A stretch of DNA of 8,913 bases from Bacilli bacterium (GCA_028684735.1 JAQUFI010000056.1:1-8913); one strand, 5' to 3'; numbered from the stretch's first letter, positions 1-8,105 are shown. Notes: generated by a model not told the origin, from the letters alone. Program-made: numbers and translations.

Positions 1-347
1 GCTTCTCTTAATTTTGTATTAAATAAATCATATAGTTTAGTGGCTAATTCTGGTTCTAAAGCATTGATATAACTTGGTCTTCTTCCTTTTTTAGTATCAG
101 CATATAAAGTAAATTGTGAAATACTTAAAATGCTTCCACCAACATCAATGAGTGATTTATTCATTATACCGTTTTCATCATCAAATATTCTTAAATTAAT
201 AATCTTATTAACTAAAAAATCAATATCTCTTTCACTATCACCATTAGTAAATCCTACTAAAATAACTAATCCATGATCAATTGAACCGACCATCTCATCA
301 TTGACAACCACATTTGAAGCTAAGCTTCTTTGTAAAATTACTCGCAT
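1..347 (-). CDS. dtd: D-aminoacyl-tRNA deacylase (DTD), 3'-truncated by window edge
   Basis: The enzyme hydrolyses D-amino acids (classically D-Tyr) and glycine mischarged on tRNA, acting as a cytosolic proofreading factor. Translating the minus strand from 347 gives 115 residues beginning MRVILQR, the usual DTD N-terminus. It carries the hallmark SQFTLYAD motif (S77-Q78-F79-T80 is the active-site block), followed by KGRRPSY at about 87-93. LRIFDDENGIMNKSL (about 52-66) is also typical. Family members are about 145-150 aa, so roughly 30 C-terminal residues, including the second conserved Gly-Pro motif, lie beyond position 1. The start codon overlaps the relA stop by one base (TAATG). An AAAGGA ribosome site lies about 10 nt upstream, inside the end of relA, which suggests translational coupling. 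It is the last visible gene of the comN-secDF-relA-dtd operon, and relA-dtd adjacency is classical in Bacillota. Identification is firm; only the missing C-terminus is unverified. Confidence 0.95.
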   Translation of the reverse strand, partial: MRVILQRSLASNVVVNDEMVGSIDHGLVILVGFTNGDSERDIDFLVNKIINLRIFDDENGIMNKSLIDVGGSILSISQFTLYADTKKGRRPSYINALEPELATKLYDLFNTKLRE

Positions 348-2515
348 TACTTTATAATCCTTTCTACACTTAAAATATTAGGAATTAATTTTATATCATC
401 CATAAATTTTAATAAACTTTCTTTACTATCAACTAATACTGTAATATCATATAGAAAATTTTCACTACTGTTTAAAGAATTAATACTTTGAACAGTAATT
501 TCATTATTCGATGTTTTAGAAATAATATCTAATAAAATATTTTTAGTGTTGCTAGCATAGACTAATAGATTAGTCGGATATTTTTTTGTGATAACATCAT
601 TCCATTCAACTTCGATGATTCTTTCATCCAAATCCGCAATATTTGGACAAATCATACGATGGACGGTAATTCCATAACCTTTGGTAATATAACCTAAGAT
701 ACGGTCTCCTGGGATAGGTTTACAACATAAGGCAATATTGATTTTGACATTATCAATCCCTTTAACGATAATATCATTTTTAATTGATGGAATATCAACT
801 TCCTTGGCCTTCGTTTTATTTAAAATAATTTCTTCTTTAGTTGCTGTTAATTGATATGCAATATTCATGATCTGATTAATTGAAACTTTATTATTGCCAA
901 GACTAATATATAATTCATCTAATTTAGAATATTTTAATTCATTTAGTATTTTATCTTTATATTCAGTTAAGAAATCATTAATTGGTACTTTTCTTTTACG
1001 TAACTCTTCTTTAAGAAGTTCTTCACCTTTTGATAAATATCCTTCTTTGTCAATTCGATTAAAGAAACTTCTGATTTTATTTTTGGTTTGAGCTGTTTTA
1101 GCCATATTAATCCATTCACGATTAGGACCAAATGAATTTTGATTAGTATTTATTTTTACAATATCATTATCTTGTAAAACATGGTCAAAAGGAACAATCA
1201 CATTATTGACAATTGCACCAACCATTTTATCTCCTACGCCACTATGAACACGATAAGCAAAATCAATTGGTGTAGAACCATGAGCTAATTCAACGACATC
1301 CCCTTTAGGTGTAAATACATAGATAGTATCTTTAAAGACATCTTCTTTTACTTGTCTCACAAATTCTTCATCATTAGCTTCTTCATTTTTTAATTCCATT
1401 ATTGTTCTAAAAAATTGAAGTTTTTGTTCCATTGCTGATTGCATACTAGCTTTTGAATTACTATTTTGCTCTTTATAAGACCAGTGAGAAGCAATTCCTA
1501 ATTCAGCTACACGATCCATTTCATAAGTTCTAATTTGAATTTCAAATAGGTGTCCATCAAGACCAAAAACAGTCGTATGAAGTGATTGATACATATTGGT
1601 CTTAGGCATTGCGATATAGTCTTTAAAACGCTTTGGTATTGGACGATATTTAGAATGAATAATACCTAAAACTTGATAACAATCTTGTTCTGTATCAACA
1701 AATACTCGAAGAGCTAATAAATCATATATATCACTAAATTTACGACCATTATCTAATTTTTTATAAATACTATAAATACTTTTAGCCCGTCCAGTAATCT
1801 CATGTTTAATACCATGAGCATTTAGTAATTCTGAAACTTTATCTTTCATTTCAAAAACAATATTATCTCGTTCATTTTTTGATTGATTTAATTTTTCTAT
1901 AATCGAAAAATAGACATCTGGTTTATAATATCTTAACGATAAATCTTCTAATTCTCCCTTTATTTGACTCATTCCTAAACGGTGAGCAATCGGTGTTAAA
2001 ATATCTAATGTCTCTTTAGCTTTTAATTTTTGTTTTTTTTCTGGTAAAACCCATAAGGTTCGGAGATTATGAAGACGATCAGCTAACTTAATAATAATAA
2101 CCCTTACATCTTCACTTAACCCAACTAATATTTTACGATGATTAGCGATCATCGATTCATTATCACCAACAAAACTTAAGCGTGTTAATTTAGTAACTCC
2201 ACCAACTAAAAGAGTTATTTCATCACCAAATTTTTCTTTCATTTCCTCTTCGGAAATATCACAATCTTCCATAACATCATGAAGTAAAGCAGCACAAATC
2301 GTTGGTACATCGGCATATATTCCTGTTAAGATGTAAGCCACGTTTAAAGGATGAGTAATATAATCCTCACCTGATAATCTTTTTTGACCAAAATGTTTCT
2401 CATATGCAAACATATATGCTTTAGTAACTAATGATAACTCTTCTGTATCACCAATATATGTTTCAAGTTTATCTTTTAAATCATCAAAAGTTAATGTTGA
2501 ATTTGGTTCTTGCAT
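347..2515 (-). CDS. relA: Bifunctional (p)ppGpp synthetase/hydrolase, RelA/SpoT (Rel) family
   Basis: This long Rel protein makes the alarmone (p)ppGpp from ATP and GDP/GTP during amino-acid starvation and also degrades it. It has 722 residues, the usual length. An N-terminal HD hydrolase domain shows H55, H79-D80, E83-D84 and KLADRLHN with D146, so the hydrolase centre looks intact. The synthetase domain follows, with GRAKSIYSIYKKL (242-254), IYDLLALR (D265) and EIQIRT (E325). The RFKD motif at 296-299 is the RXKD form seen in bifunctional Rel enzymes rather than the EXDD form of synthetase-only RelA. A TGS domain lies at about 398-458. A conserved-cysteine region (C597-C598, C623) and a C-terminal ACT domain (about 645-722) complete the ribosome-sensing half. 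The start follows AAAAGGAAAG about 10 nt upstream, with only 15 nt after the secDF stop, so the two are probably co-transcribed. Some Bacillus-type genomes carry recJ and apt between secDF and relA; both are absent here. The gene could equally be named rel. Confidence 0.97.
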   Translation of the reverse strand: MQEPNSTLTFDDLKDKLETYIGDTEELSLVTKAYMFAYEKHFGQKRLSGEDYITHPLNVAYILTGIYADVPTICAALLHDVMEDCDISEEEMKEKFGDEITLLVGGVTKLTRLSFVGDNESMIANHRKILVGLSEDVRVIIIKLADRLHNLRTLWVLPEKKQKLKAKETLDILTPIAHRLGMSQIKGELEDLSLRYYKPDVYFSIIEKLNQSKNERDNIVFEMKDKVSELLNAHGIKHEITGRAKSIYSIYKKLDNGRKFSDIYDLLALRVFVDTEQDCYQVLGIIHSKYRPIPKRFKDYIAMPKTNMYQSLHTTVFGLDGHLFEIQIRTYEMDRVAELGIASHWSYKEQNSNSKASMQSAMEQKLQFFRTIMELKNEEANDEEFVRQVKEDVFKDTIYVFTPKGDVVELAHGSTPIDFAYRVHSGVGDKMVGAIVNNVIVPFDHVLQDNDIVKINTNQNSFGPNREWINMAKTAQTKNKIRSFFNRIDKEGYLSKGEELLKEELRKRKVPINDFLTEYKDKILNELKYSKLDELYISLGNNKVSINQIMNIAYQLTATKEEIILNKTKAKEVDIPSIKNDIIVKGIDNVKINIALCCKPIPGDRILGYITKGYGITVHRMICPNIADLDERIIEVEWNDVITKKYPTNLLVYASNTKNILLDIISKTSNNEITVQSINSLNSSENFLYDITVLVDSKESLLKFMDDIKLIPNILSVERIIK

Positions 2516-2530
2516 TTTATCACTTTCCTT

Positions 2531-4768
2531 TTAAGAATTAATACCTTTTATTTTTATTTCCTCTACTTCGTCATCTTCTTCATACCATTTTTTTTTAATT
2601 GGTTTATTATAATTCCTTTTCGTTATTTCCGCCCACAATTGAGGAGCAAGAATAATCGAAGAATAAACCCCTGCTACTAAACCAATCAGCATCGCAATAT
2701 TAAAATTAAATATTTCATGTGAACCAAAGATGATTAATGCTGTAACGGTACTAATAGTCGTAATCGAAGTAATAATATTTCGACTAACCGTTGCTTTTAA
2801 ACTTTCATTAACAACCTCATCAATATTTTCTTTTTTCTTAAATTTTCCTTTGTATTTTTTAGTTATCGTTTCACGCATACGATCAAATGTAACAATTGTA
2901 TCATTAATCGAATATCCAATAATTGATAATAACGCAGCAATAAAAATACTAGATACTTCAAACTGTAATAGACTAAAGACCATTACCATAATCAATGCAT
3001 CATGGATTAAAGCTACCAGCCCACTTATTGCATAACTAAACTTAAAGCGAAATGAAACATAGATGATCATTCCTATCGTGGCAAAGATTAGTGATAAGAA
3101 GGCATTTTTAATTAAATCACGACTAACCATATTAGAGATTACCCCAATATCAGTTCTCGCTTCATATTTATCTTTGAAATAATCTTGTGTTTTAGCTATT
3201 TCTTCATTTGTTAAAGTTTGATTTACTTTTGTAATCACATTATTATCATTTATCTTTTCTAATTCATAGACATCATAATTTAAAGTTTTAAAATCACTTT
3301 CGATATCTTTTTTAGTTAATGTTTGATTACTCATAATGGTAATTGATGAACCTCCATTAAAATCAATACCTAATTTTAAACCATTTGTAAATAGTGATAC
3401 AGTTCCAATTACCATGAATATAATAGTTGCTAAATAAAAGACTTTTTTATATTTAATATAATCTATTTTTGAAAAGATACTCTTTTGATTCTTTTTATAA
3501 CCAATAAATAGATTTAATTTATTATCAAAGTATTTTGTCTTAACAAAGAGGTTTAATAAGATACGCATCACATAAACCATCACAAACATCGTTACAATAA
3601 TACTGATAATTAACATCGTTGCAAATCCTTTAACACTACTTTCTCCTAAATTAAATAAGATAATAGCGGTTAATAAGGTTGTCACATTCCCATCAAAGAT
3701 TGCCATAAAAGAATTCTTATTTCCTAAAACATAGGCTTCTTGTAAACCACTACCATTATTTAATTCATCCTTGATTCTAGCAAAACTAATAACACAAGCA
3801 TCAACTGCCATACCAATACCAATTACTAAAGCAGCAATTCCTGGTAAGGTTAAAACACCACCAAATAACCAGAAGGTTAAGAAAGTTAAAAAGGTATAGA
3901 TTAAGACTGTAATACTAGCCATCAAGCCTGCAAAACGATATAAAACAATTAATATAATAGCAATAGAAACAAGAGCAATAATACCTGCTGTAAATGTTTT
4001 ATCTAATGAATCAGCACCAAAAGCAGCTTCCACTGTCTTCGATGATACTTCTTCTAATTTAGTTGGTAAACTACCGGAATTAATTAATCTTACGAGTTTA
4101 TCTACTTCTTCAGTCGTAAAGTTACCTTTAATAATAACATCATCTGAAAAAGCTTGTTCAACCATCGCTACCGATAAACATCGAGGAGCTTGGTTGGTAC
4201 CACAATAATTCCCCTCTTTACTAAAAGAATTAACCCCTTCTTCATAATCTAACCAAATAACAATTCGAGGATCTGATGATTCACTAATCTGTTTTGTAAC
4301 CGTATGAAATTTATCTTTATTCTTGATACTCAAACCAACAGCTGGCCTTCCATTGTCATCTGATCCGATTTTAGCTCCTCCACTGCTTAGAATATCACTT
4401 GTCATTAATAGTTCATCATTAGTGTTTCTAAATGTTAAACTAGCTACTGAACTCAATTCGTTTCTAGCATCTTCAGAGTTAGTTACACCTGCTAATTGAA
4501 CTCTAATTCGATCATTACCTTCAACAATAATAACTGGTTCAGTTATCCCCAAACTATCAATTCGATTTGAAATGGTTTTATAAGTATTGGTAACCATATC
4601 ATTCGTTACTTTACTTCCATCTAAACTCTTAACTTGGTATAAGACCTCAAAACCACCTTTAAGATCTAATCCAAACTTTAGATTATTAAAAATATGAGGA
4701 AAAATTAACCCCATAAAGACTAAAATAGTCACTACTAAACTAATATTTTTTATATTTTGCTTTTTCAT
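2531..4768 (-). CDS. secDF: Fused protein translocase subunit SecDF
   Basis: This RND-family membrane protein uses the proton-motive force to help pull preproteins out of the SecYEG channel. SecD and SecF are joined in one 745-residue chain, as in Bacillus (about 737 aa). The SecD half has TM1 (about 8-25), the FGLDLKGG motif (32-39), a long extracytoplasmic P1 region to about 255, then five TM helices from about 260 to 410. The GIGMAVDACV segment holds D323, at the proton-relay position (the family norm is GMAVDANV). A cytoplasmic linker (about 411-440) leads to the SecF half: TM at 443-460, LGIDFNGG (466-473), a smaller periplasmic-type domain, then TM helices 555-710 with LIHDALI (D590) and GYSINDTIVTFDR (D623). 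The acidic/lysine-rich C-tail is cytoplasmic. C189 and C197 lie in the external P1 region and could form a disulfide. The ribosome site is AAGGG (about 4777-4781), 8 nt from ATG. It sits 18 nt after comN and 15 nt before relA. Confidence 0.97.
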   Translation of the reverse strand: MKKQNIKNISLVVTILVFMGLIFPHIFNNLKFGLDLKGGFEVLYQVKSLDGSKVTNDMVTNTYKTISNRIDSLGITEPVIIVEGNDRIRVQLAGVTNSEDARNELSSVASLTFRNTNDELLMTSDILSSGGAKIGSDDNGRPAVGLSIKNKDKFHTVTKQISESSDPRIVIWLDYEEGVNSFSKEGNYCGTNQAPRCLSVAMVEQAFSDDVIIKGNFTTEEVDKLVRLINSGSLPTKLEEVSSKTVEAAFGADSLDKTFTAGIIALVSIAIILIVLYRFAGLMASITVLIYTFLTFLTFWLFGGVLTLPGIAALVIGIGMAVDACVISFARIKDELNNGSGLQEAYVLGNKNSFMAIFDGNVTTLLTAIILFNLGESSVKGFATMLIISIIVTMFVMVYVMRILLNLFVKTKYFDNKLNLFIGYKKNQKSIFSKIDYIKYKKVFYLATIIFMVIGTVSLFTNGLKLGIDFNGGSSITIMSNQTLTKKDIESDFKTLNYDVYELEKINDNNVITKVNQTLTNEEIAKTQDYFKDKYEARTDIGVISNMVSRDLIKNAFLSLIFATIGMIIYVSFRFKFSYAISGLVALIHDALIMVMVFSLLQFEVSSIFIAALLSIIGYSINDTIVTFDRMRETITKKYKGKFKKKENIDEVVNESLKATVSRNIITSITTISTVTALIIFGSHEIFNFNIAMLIGLVAGVYSSIILAPQLWAEITKRNYNKPIKKKWYEEDDEVEEIKIKGINS

Positions 4769-4786
4769 TTTTTCATCCCTTACTAA

Positions 4787-5059
4787 TTAATCTTCAAAAT
4801 ACATTTTACGATTATTTAAATTTAATTTACTTTTTAAATAATTATCAATAACTTCATTATCAGTATTTAAAACATCACGAACCATATCATATAGTCCTAA
4901 ATCAATTGCTTTTTTCCACTTAACTTCTTTTAAATAATTCCATATATCTTCTTCCTTGATATAAGTAATCCCATATCGCTTCATTTCCGAACATTTAGTT
5001 TTTAAAGCAGGCTTTAATCTTTCATATAATTCTTCAACTGAATTAAATTCTATATCCAT
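4787..5059 (-). CDS. comN: Post-transcriptional regulator, ComN (YrzD) family
   Basis: A 90-residue soluble protein of the small ComN family. In Bacillus subtilis ComN is known as a post-transcriptional regulator of the comE competence operon that associates with division-site proteins; whether that role holds here is unknown. Family signatures are visible: LYERLKPALKTKCSEMKRYG (11-30), then an EEDIWNYLKEVKWKK block at about 36-50 matching the family's 'W-x-YL-xx-KKWKK' core, and a C-terminal helical stretch. There is no signal peptide or membrane segment. The start is set by a strong GGAGGT site (5065-5070) five bases before ATG. It is the first gene of the minus-strand operon, 18 nt ahead of secDF and divergent from the spoVB-like gene. 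The comN-secDF and comN-spoVB adjacencies match what I recall of B. subtilis, which supports orthology. Confidence 0.85.
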   Translation of the reverse strand: MDIEFNSVEELYERLKPALKTKCSEMKRYGITYIKEEDIWNYLKEVKWKKAIDLGLYDMVRDVLNTDNEVIDNYLKSKLNLNNRKMYFED

Positions 5060-5137
5060 AAAATACCTCCATAATAAAATTACCTTTTTCTACATATATA
5101 TTATATATGAAAATCAAATATTTTAAAAGGAGTTATT
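5060..5137. promoter_or_regulatory. Divergent promoter region with a perfect palindrome
   Basis: This 78-bp AT-rich gap separates divergent comN (minus) and the spoVB-like gene (plus), so both promoters must be here or inside the neighbouring genes. It contains GGAGGT (5065-5070) for comN and AAAAGGAG (5125-5132) for the plus gene. In the middle, CATATATA-T-TATATATG (5093-5109) is a perfect inverted repeat with 8-nt arms. Read on the minus strand it contains a consensus TATAAT (5100-5105); on the plus strand it has TATATT/TATATG variants. No good -35 TTGACA is seen on either strand at the right distance, so the -10 assignments are weak. Confidence 0.55.
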
Positions 5138-6439
5138 ATGAAAAAGAATAAATTTATTAAATCAACCATTATTTTAATTATTGGGGGTTTTATTACTAAA
5201 TTATTAGGAATGGTTATAAAAGTAACGATGACGAGATTACTAGGTACTGAAGGTATTGGTTTATATATGATGATTATTCCAACATTCAGTTTATTGATTG
5301 CCTTTGCTCAATTAGGTTTACCAGTAGCTATCAGTAAATTAGTAGCCGAAGATAGTAAAAACAATAAGAATTTAATTTTTAGTTCCATTCCTATTACTTT
5401 AAGTATTAATATTTTAATTATTTTTGTTTTATTATTTAGTTCAAGATATATTTCTAATAACTTACTTCACGATAGTAGGCTTTATTACGCATTAATATCA
5501 ATGGGGTTTGTCTTACCATTTATTAGTATCTCAAGTATTTTAAGAGGTTACTTTTTTGGTAAACAGCGTATGCTTCCCCATGTTATATCTAATATTGTTG
5601 AAGATGTTGTTAGACTAATTATTCTTACCTTAGGTATTCCCATCTTCCTTCTTAAAGGAATTGAATTTGCAGTAGCTTTTATAATCTTATCGATAATTAT
5701 TAGTGAATTAACATCTATTTTTATTTTTATTTTCTTTCTTCCTAAAAAGATTAATCTCACGAAAGATGATCTAAAACCTCATAATATTCCCGATATTTTA
5801 AGAATTAGTCTACCTACGACTGGTAGTCGTTTAATTGGTAATATTGGTTATTTCTTAGAACCAATTATTTTAACTTCCGTATTACTTTCATTAGGCTACT
5901 CTAATTCTTTTGTTATATCAGAATATGGGATTATTAATGGTTATGTCATGCCTTTATTATTATTACCTAGTTTCTTTGCTTCAGCTGTATCTCAAGCTCT
6001 AATACCAGTTGTCAGTAAAAGTTATAGTAGTAAAAACTATAAACATACAAAAGAAAAGATTATTCAAGCGATGTTGATATCTTTAATAATTGGTATTCCT
6101 ATTACTTTATTTTTTTGCTTTGCTCCTGAACTTTCATTAAAATTAATCTATAATACAACCGAAGGTGTTGAATACTTAAAAGTATTAGCCCCTTTATTTC
6201 TCTTACTCTATATTCAAACACCATTAGTTAGTAGCCTCCAAGCAATGGGTAAAGCAAAAAGTGCTTTATATACCACTTTGATCAGTGTCCTTTTAAGAAC
6301 ACTTACCCTCTTCTTATTTTCTTATTTAAAGATTGGGTTATGGGGATTAATTATATCTATTAGTCTTAACATTATTTTTGTAACAATATCTGATTTCAAT
6401 ATTGTTTTTAAAACATTAAAAATTAAAATAAAAAACTGA
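5138..6439 (+). CDS. spoVB: SpoVB/MurJ-like polysaccharide or lipid flippase (MOP superfamily)
   Basis: A 433-residue polytopic membrane protein of the multidrug/oligosaccharidyl-lipid/polysaccharide exporter superfamily. It probably flips an undecaprenyl-linked cell-wall or polysaccharide precursor across the membrane. About 12 hydrophobic helices can be counted (roughly 8-28, 42-62, 80-104, 116-134, 155-172, 175-200, 228-252, 268-288, 308-328, 345-365, 378-396, 400-420). The N-terminus, with KSTIILIIGGFITKLLGMV then RLLGTEGIGLY (33-43), and SILRGYFFGKQRM (about 132-144) are typical of SpoVB/YtgP-type proteins. SpoVB in Bacillus is about 518 aa with 14 helices, so this version is shorter at the C-terminus. 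Its place next to comN argues for the spoVB locus, but the name does not prove sporulation; a general lipid II or teichoic-precursor flippase role is as likely. AAAAGGAG lies 5 nt before ATG. It stops with TGA, which is also the arm of the following hairpin. Confidence 0.85.
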   Translation: MKKNKFIKSTIILIIGGFITKLLGMVIKVTMTRLLGTEGIGLYMMIIPTFSLLIAFAQLGLPVAISKLVAEDSKNNKNLIFSSIPITLSINILIIFVLLFSSRYISNNLLHDSRLYYALISMGFVLPFISISSILRGYFFGKQRMLPHVISNIVEDVVRLIILTLGIPIFLLKGIEFAVAFIILSIIISELTSIFIFIFFLPKKINLTKDDLKPHNIPDILRISLPTTGSRLIGNIGYFLEPIILTSVLLSLGYSNSFVISEYGIINGYVMPLLLLPSFFASAVSQALIPVVSKSYSSKNYKHTKEKIIQAMLISLIIGIPITLFFCFAPELSLKLIYNTTEGVEYLKVLAPLFLLLYIQTPLVSSLQAMGKAKSALYTTLISVLLRTLTLFLFSYLKIGLWGLIISISLNIIFVTISDFNIVFKTLKIKIKN

Positions 6440-6461
6440 GATTATTATCTAATCTTAGTTT
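6433..6461. terminator. Bidirectional intrinsic terminator between convergent genes
   Basis: AAACTGAGATTA (6433-6444) and TAATCTTAGTTT (6450-6461) form a 12-bp stem with one G-U wobble and a 5-nt loop. On the plus strand it is followed by a broken T-rich run (TTACTTTAGTTTAATT). On the minus strand the hairpin is followed by TTTTTTATTTTAATTTTT, a much better U-tract. It therefore probably ends both the plus-strand flippase gene and the minus-strand pilin gene, whose stop is 24 nt before it. The left arm overlaps the last codon and TGA stop of the flippase gene. Confidence 0.8.
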
Positions 6462-6485
6462 TACTTTAGTTTAATTGTAAGAAAT

Positions 6486-7169
6486 CTATGGTTTCATCTG
6501 GACGATACGAAATGAATTAATCATGCGACTAACACCAGTATCATCATTATAACCAAATGCCCCTGCACCAGTAGTGCTTGCATAATGGCCACCACGGATT
6601 GACCATGGGTTCATATCGTAAACAAAGACTGTACTATCACTATACCAGCCACTTGTTTCCGATAAAGCGTTTCCATAACAGATTCCACCATTACATGCTG
6701 TTCCAACTATCGTTGTGGTATATCGATCCCAATATTCACTTGTTGGCAAACTACCAACTGATGTTGCTGCACCAAAACCACTATTATCTGCGACTGAAGT
6801 TATAGTAGTTGGCCGATACATACTCATTGTATTTTCCCAAGCTCCACCACTCATATCATATACCCCATAAATCGTTCCAGTTGTTGAAGCATTGTAAGCC
6901 AATTTTTTATCAACTAATTCATTTCCTATTGCTATACATTCACTAGCTATGCTTGTAGCTACAGCGGTAGTGGTTGAACATTTTCCGTCATAAGTATAAA
7001 AACCAGTACTTATATATTCATTACCACCTACTTTTATTTGACTACCTCCAACATTTCCACCACTTCGTCCAGTAATTGATGGATTAGTATTATTTTTGTA
7101 TATTTCATTATTTATTCCATATTTACTATGTGATAAATAAATTATTGCCCCCCATTCGCTATCTTTGGC
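6486..7169 (-). repeat. Direct repeat unit A (paralogous 3' gene half), paired with 8233-8913
   Basis: The 684 nt coding for residues 313-539 of the complete gene are repeated in the same orientation at 8233-8913 (681 nt, one codon shorter). Similarity is high in the first three quarters, including 55 identical bases (6718-6772 equals 8462-8516), and falls in the last 130 nt. Similarity may extend past the right edge. Confidence 0.85.
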
Positions 7170-8105
7170 CATATGAATATTTCCATCAACATCAAACCCA
7201 TAGATATTATTGTTTTCCATTGCTCTTGACGCATCATACATTGCTTTTAAGTTTTGCTCATCTAAAGATATATTGTTTGGCAATATTGTAGGGATAGCTA
7301 TTGTTCCAGTAGTTTCAAACTTACCTACCCACATTCCACTTACTTCAGTACTTCCAAAAGTAAAAGCTGGATGAGTGCGATAATTGGTATCGATGGCATT
7401 TCCAGTCGACTTTATCGTATCTTTTGATTCAAAAATGATATTAATACTTCTAGCACCTGTTCCAGTAGGTATCGCATATTTATATCTTGGTATCCATACC
7501 CACATCGTATTGATATCACTCATTGGTATAATTGCGCCAGGTCCTGCATTTAGATGAGTAGTTCGATTAATACTTGTGACAGTTACCGCATTAGCCCATT
7601 CTTTTAGATTATAATCATACCACTTTTTAGTTGTATCTGCTTTTACCCAATTAGTTCCATTATAAATAACAGGTATCATTCCTTCTGTTAGTTCAGGAAT
7701 TGATGCTCCACTCAAATCGGTATATGGGATTGCAATTGTAGAACACTTGTTTTCATTATACTCATAATCATATTGACTATATGAATGGTTATATGTAATT
7801 AAAATACATCCATTCATAATATTCTTATTATTACGAGGATCCATGACATCGTTTTGGTCAATATATCCTCCTATTATAAGAGTTGATAAATCTAAAAGAA
7901 CAGTGTTGGATTCAGATAACTGATCAAGATTTTCAATAGACCATTCTTTAGCTACCTTTTTAATCATTGTAACTTGAGCATTATATAATTTTTGTTTAGA
8001 ATCATTAATGAGATTAGTAATAGACGGTATTACAATTAAACCAACAATACCTAATAAAATAATAACACCTAATAATTCAATTAATGTAAATCCATATTTC
8101 TTCAT
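6486..8105 (-). CDS. Type IV prepilin-like protein with C-terminal FGE-sulfatase/C-type-lectin-like variable domain
   Basis: The 539-residue product starts MKKYG|FTLIELLGVI, a class III prepilin leader. Peptidase cleavage is expected after G5, with F6 as mature residue 1 and the canonical Glu at +5 (E10), followed by a hydrophobic helix to about 32. A short pilin-like region with C100 and C121 (possible disulfide) reaches about 128. A linker (about 130-200) with YNGTNWVKADTTKKWYDYN precedes MWVWIPRYKYAI (201-212), which opens a large domain. That domain contains SGMWVGKFE (256-264), SEWGAIIYLS (316-325) and IYGVYDMSGGAWEN (412-425), the last resembling the 'GLYDMSGNVWEW' core of FGE-sulfatase folds. 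Cys pairs C376/C390 and C471/C476 are present. The end, PWSIRGG...AGAF...SFR, resembles the variable-region scaffold of diversity-generating retroelement targets. It is probably surface-exposed, anchored or assembled through the pilin helix, and binds an unknown ligand. It is unlikely to be a real formylglycine-generating enzyme. AGGTG (8113-8117) is 7 nt before ATG; the stop is TAG. Confidence 0.85.
   Translation of the reverse strand: MKKYGFTLIELLGVIILLGIVGLIVIPSITNLINDSKQKLYNAQVTMIKKVAKEWSIENLDQLSESNTVLLDLSTLIIGGYIDQNDVMDPRNNKNIMNGCILITYNHSYSQYDYEYNENKCSTIAIPYTDLSGASIPELTEGMIPVIYNGTNWVKADTTKKWYDYNLKEWANAVTVTSINRTTHLNAGPGAIIPMSDINTMWVWIPRYKYAIPTGTGARSINIIFESKDTIKSTGNAIDTNYRTHPAFTFGSTEVSGMWVGKFETTGTIAIPTILPNNISLDEQNLKAMYDASRAMENNNIYGFDVDGNIHMAKDSEWGAIIYLSHSKYGINNEIYKNNTNPSITGRSGGNVGGSQIKVGGNEYISTGFYTYDGKCSTTTAVATSIASECIAIGNELVDKKLAYNASTTGTIYGVYDMSGGAWENTMSMYRPTTITSVADNSGFGAATSVGSLPTSEYWDRYTTTIVGTACNGGICYGNALSETSGWYSDSTVFVYDMNPWSIRGGHYASTTGAGAFGYNDDTGVSRMINSFRIVQMKP
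6510..6635 (-). other. Putative hypervariable region of the complete pilin-lectin gene
   Basis: Codons 491-532 of the 6486-8105 gene differ sharply from the aligned codons of the upstream copy, while a scaffold (P500-W501-S502, R504-G505, A515-G516-x-F518, G524) is kept. Most changed codons end in a pyrimidine (24 of about 30 by hand count), as expected if AAY codons were randomised at positions 1 and 2. The boundary is inferred from comparing only two copies; no template repeat is visible here. Confidence 0.5.

Noticed and set aside
4765..4776. Three-codon upstream frame (ATG AAA AAA TGA) overlapping the secDF start
   Set aside because: It arises from the A-rich start region and lies over the ribosome-site spacing; too short to support as a leader peptide.
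6437..6439. TGA as tryptophan (Mollicutes-type code)
   Set aside because: Tryptophans in every gene here are TGG, and TGA sits where the flippase protein should end, directly in the terminator arm.
6578..6805. Plus-strand open frame of 75 codons opposite the pilin-lectin gene
   Set aside because: Low-complexity His/Tyr-rich translation antisense to a well-supported coding sequence; no ribosome site seen. The open frames at 894-1091 and 2730-3035 (plus), 5548-5760 (minus) and 8241-8534 (minus, other frame) are rejected for the same kind of reason.
6486..8105. Genuine formylglycine-generating enzyme or sulfatase-activating protein
   Set aside because: It has the fold-like motifs but also a prepilin leader, and no neighbouring sulfatase. 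The conserved end looks like a ligand-display scaffold rather than an enzyme active site.
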